Shown: positions 48,401-60,400 of the stretch, in pieces
Numbering within the stretch: position 1 is the stretch's first letter
How the letters are laid out: each line of letters starts with the position of its first letter
NCBI GenBank assembly: GCA_947623455.1
Contig: OX392540.1
Location: 9,503,432 to 9,567,431, forward strand
DNA from: Mimachlamys varia
Taxonomy: Eukaryota > Mollusca > Bivalvia > Pectinida > Pectinidae
DNA length: 64,000 bases
Direction: 5' to 3'
Translations under genes and position numbers: made by a program
The notes under the pieces: generated by a model
Told to the model about the DNA's origin: nothing
The model's input: only the letters and a program-made list of their open reading frames with translations
Database searches by the model: none

Positions 48401-51400
48401 TAAAAAAAACAGATACAAACATTTACCTTGTGTAATCCACATTCAAAATTATTTTGACATCATATTTACCAAGCACAACATGTTGATTTGAAGTAGCTAA
48501 ATTATATTGCTATTACAAATCAATAAAGTTGTTTTTTTTTTTCAATTTTTAAGGACTGCTCAAGTTTCCAAGCAGGAAATACTCTACGATCCAAGGTGAA
48601 AAATTCAAAATTGGATGTCACTGGAGTTTTTGGAGCCGTTTGCAAACATGACTTTCCTTTGAAGTTCTGTAACTTGAGATATGGGGAGAGGCAAGTATAT
48701 CCAAATCTGTGTATACCCAATATACGGGGAGAGGGAGATCCAACGTCCGTGTAGATGGTGCAGTAGATGAAGACGACACATCTAATGTGTCGAAACTAGT
48801 CAACATTTTTTATTAAAGCCGATTAACCTAGCAAGACGTTGTCATGGTCATCTTTACCTATTGATGTGTACCCAATATGTTATTGAAATAGCTAAATAAT
48901 TAAAACAAAATTGTTAGTTTCAATATGTGTTTTATATAATACGACTGTCCATTAGTTTTTTTCTTTTCTGGCCCAAACACTTGTCACCTCTACACCTAGG
49001 TTCACCAGATTTTATTCTCATATACACATCTTCGTTGGTGAGTGAGTTACTTCGATACTAGTTACGTTCCCTCTAACTGCATATCATGCAAAAATTTAAA
49101 AAAAAGTGTTCAAGTAAAAGTTGTGAGAGGCATATTATGTACTCTCAATGGTACTCTTGTTGCGTTTTGTTATAAATGTTATAAGAGTGAAATGTAATCT
49201 GCAATACATTCTATAAAGTAAACATTTCTGAAAAATTCTATGGTCCAGAACAGAATTGAAATCCTTTTCTACTGTGTAAAGTGATTTCCAAATAATTTTA
49301 CTATATTCTATTTTTTTCAAGATAAGGCCAAGAAACAAGTATTTTTTGTGTTCCAATAACTTTGAAATATTAAGGTTAAGATATATTATTTGTTCGGTTT
49401 AGGTCTAATCACAACTGTTTATCATTCCATTTTACTATTTCAAACAGGCTTGCATATGCTGTATATTTCTTGGAGAAACTGTTGGAAATTCCATCACAAC
49501 GACGAATATTTATGTATGATATAGTGTGTCTCCTCCACAAACATCTCATGGTAAAATTTTCATTGTCATTGTTAATCTGCCAATTAGTAGAATTAGAAGT
49601 AGAAGTTAAATAATTTGTAAAATGAATGGCAGTAATATATACAGGTACATTATGACCCTGGCACAGATCAAAGTTCAAAATCATAGTTGTCAGATAATTT
49701 GTCTATGTCAAAAAACAAACATAGATCTAGTAAGTAGACATTCAATTTTATACAACAGTATAAGTGTCTGTATTGAAAAAGGTTAAAAACTCAATTTTGT
49801 ATATGGTAGTTTATCCAACTCATATCTAATTTGGTTGTTGTAAGATTCAGTTTGTAAGTGTAAATTTTAAAGATCAAAGAAAATGCTAACTTTTGTTGAA
49901 AAATTTAAACTTTATACATGTATACAACATGTTTTTTTTTATAAGCTGAACAAGAGAGAGGAATTGTTGACCAGTTATCAGTTTGCTGTGCCAGTGTTCC
50001 ATAGTTATGCACATAATATCAAGTGTCAGGTAAGATTCAGATATATGGTGAAATGGGTAAGAATTTTTTAACTTCAGATCATTGCCATTTTACCTACACT
50101 TCTATTAAGGCTATTCCAGAAATTACTATATGGGGCGGGGAGTTTGAAGGCCCTGCACTTTAGTTAAATTACGATGGGTATTGGGGTTTAATACCTAAGA
50201 AATTTCAGTTAGGAATCAGCTTGTCTGTCCGTCCATTTGTCTATATGTGCAGGAAATGTTAAAATGACATATGTAGATTTAGTAGCTTAGCTGGTGTTTC
50301 TTTTTCTAAAACTGTCAAGGTAACCTGGTAACTATACACAGGTTTTCATACAAGGGTCATAACTCCTTATCCCTACATGTGATCAACTTCGTTTAAACAT
50401 GATCAAAAGGTGTAATTAATTAAGCCTAACATTTGACATAATTATTAGTTGTTTCCAAAACCTTTACCATGTCAACACAATGGAGGTTTCTGATTGATCG
50501 TAATTCAGAAAGTGTCTCATATACCTGGATTTGGTCTATTGCTGCTTTTGGGGAAAACAAAAACAATGGTTTCATTTTCAAAAATGATGGTTGCTATGGA
50601 AGGGTATAAGTTAGCTTACAGTTTTATAGATATTTTTGGAATAGTCTTCAGTGAAAAGAATGATTTGTCATGGTAGTTGTGTTCTAATCTACAACTAGCT
50701 GGTTTTCTATTTAAGTTTAGAAGATATTAAATGTCCATAATTGTCTGAAACCATCTACCAATGGCAAGTACTTATTTCTCCACGTGCAATCTGCAAGGTC
50801 AGGGGAGGGAGCAAACAATGTCATGGGTCATATATGTATATCTGTGATTAACAGTAGCGTGTTGTTTTGGTTAATTTGTTTCGAATCTATATTTTGTTTA
50901 CTTACGCAATATTTTTAGCTGCAATATGGACAGAAAAATGCAGAAAGTACTGGTCTGGCAGATGGGGAAGGGACAGAGCGACTATGGTCATACCTCCGGA
51001 CTATGTCAAAAATGACCAAGGAAATGTCCATTGACAATAGGCATGACATGCTAGTAGATTGTCTTCACCACTATTCATCAAAATTACAGATGTCTTTGGG
51101 TATGGTTATTTAACTGATGATTTTTAACCTCTTAAAGCGCCTGTTTAGAAAAGTCTAGTAATTGTTTGAAAATGTTTAAAATATTTCACAGATATACCTT
51201 CATATTTAATTTATAGTTTTAACAACATTGACCCTGACCTTTGACATTCAAATCTGAAAAACAATTACAAGCATTCACTTTTACAAAAAAGTGCTCTATG
51301 AAGTTTAATTTCAGCTTGATTGGCAAAAGCAAACAGAATTTACTACATGGATACTGTTTTCTTTATAGTAACAGATACAGTTTGAGTTAGATTGGCCAAA

Positions 51401-54400
51401 CAGACTCTGCATTCTGAACTGATTTCTATATTTGATAGCAGTGACTTTGACTTTTGATACTGAAAAGCAATCCCAAGCAAGCACTTACAATAAGAAATAT
51501 GAAGTTTGAGTTTGATTATATAATTTGATGAAGTAAACTCAAAATGATAGTAACTGTGACTATGATCTTTGACCTTGAAAAGCAGAATCACTGTAATATA
51601 ATGAATATCATCCATCTTTTATCTAAATAGAATGTGTAAATCTTTTCTGGAATAATGTGTAAATCTGTTCTGAAATTATTGGACAGTTGTAATGGATGAG
51701 CTTAATCCCATTAAAGGCCCAATATACGTAACTTTCGGCAAAACTTGATGCGAAAATCAAGCCTAATAATTTATTATTTTTATAGATTTAGTTAAGATTA
51801 ACTGATTTCAGCAATATTCAAGATGACTTCTTACGCGGTTATCGGTACGGCAGCAGTTGAAACTCGGTATTTGTAAACGCGCGACCACTTTGACTGTCTT
51901 CTACCTGCGGTTTGTTATTGAAGTGGGCCCCACCTGAATGATTTTCAATTCTTTGGATTTTTCTATCAGGAGTTTCTCGCTAGTTACTGCTCAGGTTTAC
52001 TTCGTTTTAGGCTTATTTTTGCATGGTTATCTACTGGATTTTTTTTCAGAATTTTTCAGATTAACGAATATTTTCCTGAAGTTACGTATATTGGGCCTTT
52101 AAACGTGTTATACTATCTATCAGGATATAAATTTAATAAAAATGAATTTTAAAAAACAACTTTCCTGCATACTTGAAGCTTTAAATGACAGAATCATCAC
52201 CAGTGATTTGGTTGTTATACAAACTCAACAAGGAATTTTCATTCAAGGCTTCATTTGTTTATCATTTTGATACAGACTAAATTGGTATGCTGAACATTTA
52301 ATTCAAACAGCTAGGTCAATGTCATCCATGTGGAAAACCTTTATTGACACTTGTAAATGTATTTTTGGGTGTGACGTATTTGCATGCTGTCGCCCCTTTG
52401 AAAAAGTAATGTGCCAAAAGTATTCATTCATGTCATATTTTCACTAGAAATTTCATGCATTTTAGCAAATTTTCAACTTTAATACTGTTGTGATTTTGTT
52501 TTTCAATAGATTTTCTTGAATTTTCACACTTGTAGAAAATTGTATGCCCTTTTTTCTGGTATCATTCAATATCTTTTCAGATGCTGGTTTTCCAGATATA
52601 TCTGATTGTGTGTGTTGTTAAAAATTGTAATGTCATTTTGTTCTTTATTGTTATGTATTAAAACTTGCTATTAAAAAATTTAAATCAAATGTAAAATGCA
52701 ATATATCTGGAACTTGGCCACAGGCAATTATAGCTAAAAACTATATTATCAGAAGAAAGGGCAAAAAATGCACTATATGCATGGACAATTTCAGCAAATT
52801 CTGTTTAAAAAAAAATGCATGAAAATTTAATATATGAAAATTTGTCAAAATGCATGAATTTTTTAGTCTTAAATAAAATTTGTCAACATGTTTTTAGCCC
52901 ACCATCATCAGATGGTGGGCTATTCAAATCGCCCTGCGTCCGTGGTCCGTGGTCCGTCCGTCAGTCCGTCCGTCAGTCCGTCCGTTAGTCCGTTAGTCCG
53001 TCCGTAAACAATTCTTGTTATCGCTATTTCTCATAAAGTACCGAAGGAATCTTTCTCAAATTTCATGTGTTGGTTCACCTTGGTCCCTAGTTGTGCATAT
53101 TCCATTTTGGGACCGATCTGAATTCAAGATGGCCGACAGGCAGCCATCTTGGATTTTGACATTTGAACTTTGTTATCCCTATTTCTGAGAATGTACTGAA
53201 TGGATCTTTCTCAAATTTCATGTGTAGGTTACCCTTGGTGCTTAGTTATGCATATTGCATTTTGGGACTAATCCGAAAACAACATGGCCGACAGGCAGCC
53301 ATCTTGGATTTTGACAGTTGAACTTTGTTATCGCTATTTCTGAGAATGTACTGAATGGATCTTTCTCAAATTTCATGTGTAGGTTCCCCTTGGTGTGTAG
53401 TTATGCATATTGGATTTTGGGACCAATCCAAAAACAACATGGCCGACAGGCAGCCATCTTGGATTTTGACATTTGAACTTTGTTATCCCTATTTCTGAGA
53501 ATGTACTGAATGGATCTTTCTCAAATTTCATGTGTAGGTTCCCCTTGGTGCCTAGTTATGCATATTGCATTTTTGGACCAATCTGAAAACAACATGGCCG
53601 ACAGGCAGCCATCTTGGATTTTGACAGTTGAACTTTGTTATCCCTATTTCTAAGAAAGTACTGAAGGTATCTTTCTCAAATTTCATGTGTTGGTTCACCT
53701 TGGTCCGTAGTTGTGTATATTCCATTTTGGGACCGATCTGAATTCAAGATGGCCGACAGGCAGCCATCTTGGATTTTGACATTTGAACTTTGTTATCCCA
53801 ATTTCTGAGAATGTACTGAATGAATCTTTCTCAAATTTCATGTGTAGATTCCCCTTGGTGCCTAGTTATGCATATTGCATTTTTGGACAAATCCGAAAAC
53901 AACATGGCCGACAGGCAGCCATCTTGGATTTTGACAGTTGAACTTTGTTATCGCTATTTCTGAGAATGTACTGAATGGATCTTTCTCAAATTTCATGTGT
54001 AGGTTCCCCTTGGTGTGTAGTTATGCATATTGCATTTTGGGACCAATCCAAAAACAACATGGCCGACAGGCAGCCATCTCGGATTTTGACAATTGAAGTT
54101 TGTTATGGCTATTTCTCAGAAATTACTGAAGGTATCTTTCTCAAATTTCATGTGTTGGTTAACCTTGGTCCCTAGTTGTGCATATTCCATTTTTGGACAG
54201 ATCGGAAAACAACATGGCCGACAGGCAGCCATCTTGGATTTTGACAATTGAAGTTTGTTATCCCTATTTCTGAGAATATACTGAAGGGAACTTCATATGT
54301 AGGTTCCTCCTGGTGCCTAGCTATGCATGGTTGAATTTGAGACGGATCGGAAAACAACATGGCCGACAGGCAGCCATCTTGGATTTTGTCAATTGAAGTT

Positions 54401-57400
54401 TGTGCTTCGTGTGTCGTCGTCCGCCATTTGCCGTCTACAGTAAATTTTCATTTCAAAATGCTACTCCTCCTTCATTTCTTAATGGATCACATGTAATTTT
54501 GATATGAGGCATCATTTGGGGAGGGCGATACATAAATGATGACCATGCATATAATGGCCTATTCTAGTTTTCAATCGACGATATTGACGCTCTATCGACG
54601 ACGTAGCATCTTTAATAAAAATAACAAAATAACAAAATATCACCAAAATACTGTTCAAGGATATACTTAAAACCCCCAATGTACGTAACTGTAGGTTTTC
54701 GACATGATTCAGAAAAACAAAATCTTTAAAAAAAAATCCAATCTACATACACGAAAAAAAAAACCCATGACAAAGACAAAAACAAATACAATTGATGGGT
54801 GCTAAGAATAAGGAAACGACAATGTAATTCACAAAAAAAAACAAAAAAATGCATCTGTGTCCCACCAGAGTCTCTGCTCACACTTAATCAACACCTAAGA
54901 GACAATCGAAAGAAGAGAAAAGAACCATCTTTCAAAAAACAAACTTAGATCATTTGATGGTGGGCGCCAAGATCCCTCTGGGATCTCTTGTTTTTTTAGA
55001 TTTTAAGATTTGGATAGATAGTGTAGAAATATTTTTAAATTTGTTTAGGAATTTAGATTGCTTTGTCTGTTTTTTCATATTTTATATCAAATTTCTGTTA
55101 TTTTCTTAACAGCTGAAAGGATTGTAGGAAGATACAAAAAAGCACTTGCATTGAACGCTTCAGCAACGGAATATTTCAACAAAATTGAAGAAGGTGTGTA
55201 TCCTTTTGTATAATAAGTTCAGATTAACATATGCTATTATGTACCAATATTAATATCTATGTTACATACATTCTAAATCAATCTACCAAATAAACATGTT
55301 AACAGTTAATTGAATTTGTTGCTTTGGACTGGTTTTGTATCTGTTATTTTATCATGTTCGGATTCCCAATCATTACCAGTTTCCAAACAAATAATGCATA
55401 ATTGTTCAACTGATTAAATGCTGCAACTCAGTTGTTTGTTTGTTACTATTTGTTTCTTACTGCAAAAAAACTGAAGGTAGACGAGTTCACAGCGGATTTT
55501 GTCTAGATATTCAGACAAGACTTAATATAAAACTGATTCAGTTTCAAAATGTCTAAAGCACCAAAAAAACCTTGTATTCCATACAGTGTACTAAAATTAG
55601 CTACCATCATTCTCATGTGCAGCACATGTGCTTTGGTGAGATTTTATGGGATACACCTATTTTGAGACTTAAATTGCAATCTTAGGTGCAGAGAATAATA
55701 GCACATCATTCATGTTTAGTGTTTATTAGCTCACCTGGTCCAAAGGACTAAGTTGAGCTTATGCCATACCCCAGCGTGGGGCTGTCCGTCCGTCAACAAT
55801 CGACTTCTTCTAAACCACTGATCAGAATTTAATCAAAGTTGGTAGGAGGCATCCCTAAGTGGCTGAGATTCAAATTTATTTACTTTTTTTCTAGTGAAAT
55901 ATCGAAAATTATTCATTCTGTAAAAGTGATATTTTTCAATCAGAATGCTGCTTACAAACAACGTTTGGAAAAATCAAAAGCTGTCACTGTTGATTTTCCT
56001 ATAAAAATGTAATAAACAGAATATCTAACAGTATCTTCAGTAATACCAAACATATTTCACTCGTGTGGCTAATATTTTGATATTTTTCACTCGTGCTGCG
56101 CACTTGTGAAAAATATCAAAATAGTAGCCCCACTCGTGAAATATATTTGGTATTACTGAAGACACTGTTAGATATCCTCTATTTATACAAATGATGGGGC
56201 TGACCTCCGGGGGCCTGACGGATGGGGCCAAAAGGGGTCCATTTTGCTATATTCATATTAACGACTTCTTCTCTGGATCTAAGCAATGTGAAACATTCAT
56301 ATTTCAGTGGTAGCATCCCTAAGTGGCTGGGATTTTAATTAATACAAATGATGGGACTGACCCCCCAGGGGCCTGAGGGGCTAGACCAAAAGGGGTCCAT
56401 TTGGCTATATTCATATTAACGACTTCTTCTTTGGATCTAAGCAATGTGAAACATTCATATTTTAGTGTTAGCAACCCTAGGGACCTTGGTTCTCAGTTGA
56501 GCTTGAGAACAGTGAGTTGAGATACCCACCTATATTAACCTATCCTTAATTTATACAGATATACTTCAGGGATAATTCTTTGGGTCTGTCCCTGCCCATA
56601 GCATCTTTTTTAGAAATATTTTACCATGATTACCTTGATACCAATTTATCCAGGTGAGCAAAGGCCCTCTGTGCCTCTTGTAGAGTTTTTGTTGTTAATT
56701 TTTAAAAAAATTGATGAACATTTTGCTGGTAAAACCAATATTTTCTTTTCATATAGGTGAAACTACGTGTCTTGGGATGGTCAAAAAACTTCATGAAGAG
56801 AGAAAAAGTAAAAGCACAAAGACAAAATCTGCAGGTAACGTTTATTTTAGATTTGTTAAAACATGGTGTATTTAAAATAAATTTGTCAGTTAGTTAATAT
56901 GCAGTCACTCCATGATACACATCACATTACCAAATTCTGTAATATGTTGACCTCGGCAATTACAGGGAACTAAACAATTACTACGTTTCAAAATACCATC
57001 AACATAAATGTTCTTTGTGTACTTCATTTGTGTATTGTTTTTTTAGCTCACCTGGCCCGAAGGGCCAAGTGAGCTTATGTGATGGTGCAGCGTCCGTCGT
57101 CCGTCCGTCCGTCCGTCGTCCGTCGTCCGTCCGTCCGTCCGTCCGTCCGTCCTGCGTCCGTCAACTTTTTCCTTTAAACGACTTCTTCTAAAATACTGAA
57201 AGGCCCAGTGACATGAAATTTGGCTGGTAGATTTCTTGGAAGGAGCTGAACAAAGTTTGCGAAAAAAAATCACTTTGACCTAATTTCAAGGTCACAGGGG
57301 TCAAAAATGTCGAAACCTTCAAACAACTTCTTCTAAAATACCGTCAGGCATAGAGACTTCATATTTGACCAGTAGCTTCCTTAGATGAAGCCAAATAAAG

Positions 57401-60400
57401 TTTGCGAAAAGAAATGACCTTGACCAATATTCAAGGTCACCGTGAGGTTAAATCTATTTTAACCTTTAAACGACTTCTTCTGAAATACCAAAAGCCCTAG
57501 AAGCATGATATTTGGCTGAAAGGTTCCTTGGATCAAGCCCGACAAAGTTTGCGAAAAGAAATGACCTTGACCTTTATTCAAGGTCACAGGAGTCAAATGT
57601 GTTAAAACCTTTAAACGACTTCTTCTGAAATACCAAAAGCCCTAGAAGCATGATATTTGGCTGAAAGGTTCCTTGGATGAAGCCCGACAAAGTTTGCGAA
57701 AAGAAATGACCTTGACCTATATACAAGGTCACAGGGGTCAAATCTGTTAAAACCTTTAAACGACTTCTTCTGAAATACCAAAAGCCCTAGAAGCATGATA
57801 TTTGGCTGAAAGGTTCCTTGGATGAAGCCCGACAAAGTTTGCGAAAAGAAATGACCTTGACCTATATTCAAGGTCACAGGAGTCAAATCTGTTAAAACCT
57901 TTAAACGACTTCTTCTGAAATACCAAAAGCCCTAGAAGCATGATATTTGGCTGAAAGGTTCCTTGGATGAAGCCCGACAAAGTTTGCGAAAAGAAATGAC
58001 CTTGACCTTTATTCAAGGTCACAGGGGTCAAATGTGTTAAAACCTTTAAACGACTTCTTCTGAAATACCAAAAGCCCTAGAAGCATGATATTTGGCTGAA
58101 AGGTTCCTTGGACGAAGCCCGACAAAGTTTGCGAAAAGAAATGACCTTGACCTATATACAAGGTCACAGGGGTCAAATCTGTTAAAACCTTTAAACGACT
58201 TCTCCTGAAATACCAAAAGCCCTAGAAACATGATATTTGGCTGTAAGGTTCCTTGGATGAAGGCGGACAAAGTTTGCGAAAAGAAATGACCTTGACCTAT
58301 ATTCAAGGTCACAGGAGTCAAATCTGTTAAAACCTTTAAACGACTTCTTCTGAAATACCAAAAGCCCTAGAAGCATGATATTTGGCTGAAAGGTTCCTTG
58401 GATGAAGCCCGACAAAGTTTGCGAAAAGAAATGACCTTGACCTATATACATGGTCACAGGAGTCAAATCTGTTAAAACCTTTAAACGACTTCTTCTGAAA
58501 TACCAAAAGCCCTAGAAGCATGATATTTGGCTGAAAGGTTCCTTGGATCAAGCCCGACAAAGTTTGCGAAAAGAAATGACCTTGACCTATATTCAAGGTC
58601 ACAGGAGTCAAATCTGTCAAAACCTTTAAACGACTTCTTCTGAAATACCAAAAGCCCTAGAAGCATGATATTTGGCTGAAAGGTTCCTTGGATGAAGCCC
58701 GACAAAGTTTGCGAAAAGAAATGACCTTGACCTATATTCAAGGTCACAGGGGTCAAATCTGTTAAAACCTTTAAACGACTTCTTCTGAAATACCAAAAGC
58801 CCTAGAAGCATGATATTTGGCTGAAAGGTTCCTTGGATGAAGCCCGACAAAGTTTGCGAAAAGAAATGACCTTGACCTATATTCAAGGTCACAGGGGTCA
58901 AATGTGTTAAAACCTTTAAACGACTTCTTCTGAAATACCAAAAGCCCTAGAAGCATGATATTTGGCTGAAAGGTTCCTTGGATGAGGCCCGACAAAGTTT
59001 GCGAAAAGAAATGACCTTGACCTATATACAAGGTCACAGGAGTCAAATCTGTTAAAACCTTTAAACGACTTCTTCTGAAATACCAAAAGCCCTAGAAGCA
59101 TGATATTTGGCTGAAAGGTTCCTTGGATGAAGCCCGACAAAGTTTGCGAAAAGAAATGACCTTGACCTATATTCAAGGTCACAGGAGTCAAATCTGTTAA
59201 AACCTTTAAACGACTTCTTCTGAAATACCAAAAGCCCTAGAAGCATGATATTTGGCTGAAAGGTTCCTTGGATGAAGCCCGACAAAGTTTGCGAAAAGAA
59301 ATGACCTTGACTTATATTCAAGGTCACAGGGGTCAAATGTGTTAAAACCTTTAAACGACTTCTTCTGAAATACCAAAAGCCCTAGAAGCATGATATTTGG
59401 CTGAAAGGTTCCTTGGATGAAGCCCGACAAAGTTTGCGAAAAGAAATGACCTTGACCTATATTCAAGGTCACAGGAGTCAAATCTGTTAAAACCTTTAAA
59501 CGACTTCTTCTGAAATACCAAAAGCCCTAGAAGCATGATATTTGGCTGAAAGGTTCCTTGGATGAAGCCGGACAAAGTTTGCGAAAAGAAATGACCTTGA
59601 CCTATATTCAAGGTCACAGGGGTCAAATGTGTTAAAACCTTTAAACGACTTCTTCTGAAATACCAAAAGCCCTAGAAGCATGATATTTGGCTGAAAGGTT
59701 CCTTGGATGAAGCCCGACAAAGTTTGCGAAAAGAAATGACCTTGACCTATATTCAAGGTCACAGGGGTAAAATCTGTTAAAACATTCAAACAACTTCTTC
59801 TGAAGTACCAAAAGCCCTAGAAGCATGACATTTGGCTGAAAGGTTTCTTGGATGAAGCCTGACAAAGTTTGCAAAAAGAAATGACCTTGATCTTGATTTG
59901 CCTAGAGACATGATATTTGGTTGGTAGTGTCCTGGGATGAAGCCAAACAAAATTTGAAAATGAAAATGATGTTGTCTTATAAGATCACAGGGGTAAAATA
60001 TATTTAAATCTTAAGATGTTCTTCTAAATGTCTTACATTAAAAGATTTTCGGGGACTTTAGGGTTACACTATAATATAAGTCAGAGATTGATACCAGGTG
60101 AGCGATGCAGGCCCATTGGGCCTCTTGTTTCTCTTTGAATCGATGAATGGTCACAGATTGTTTGTCAGAAGATTCCTCTTTGACAGATTACAGAATGAAT
60201 CAGATTTCTGTACCGATTACTGATCTGTCAATAAAACCCCAGGAATGTTTTGGAAAACACGCACATTTTTTTGTTGTTGTTTTTTTTAAAACCATTTCAT
60301 GCATTTAATTTACTTTAATTGTAGACATGGAACCAACTGATGCTGAAGAATATTGTTGGTTGTTGAAGCAGGAATCTGACATAAGGTTTGTATTTATGTT

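Noticed and set aside
38465..57160. gtcc/tccg simple repeats near 38468, 52943 and 57089 as CRISPR-like or regulatory arrays
   Set aside because: They are short microsatellite tracts just inside the 5' ends of tandem-repeat elements. There is no repeat-spacer structure.
57611..59874. Overlapping 77-97 codon minus frames, one every 145 bp
   Set aside because: They are one frame repeated by the tandem array; the same holds for 17509-18319.
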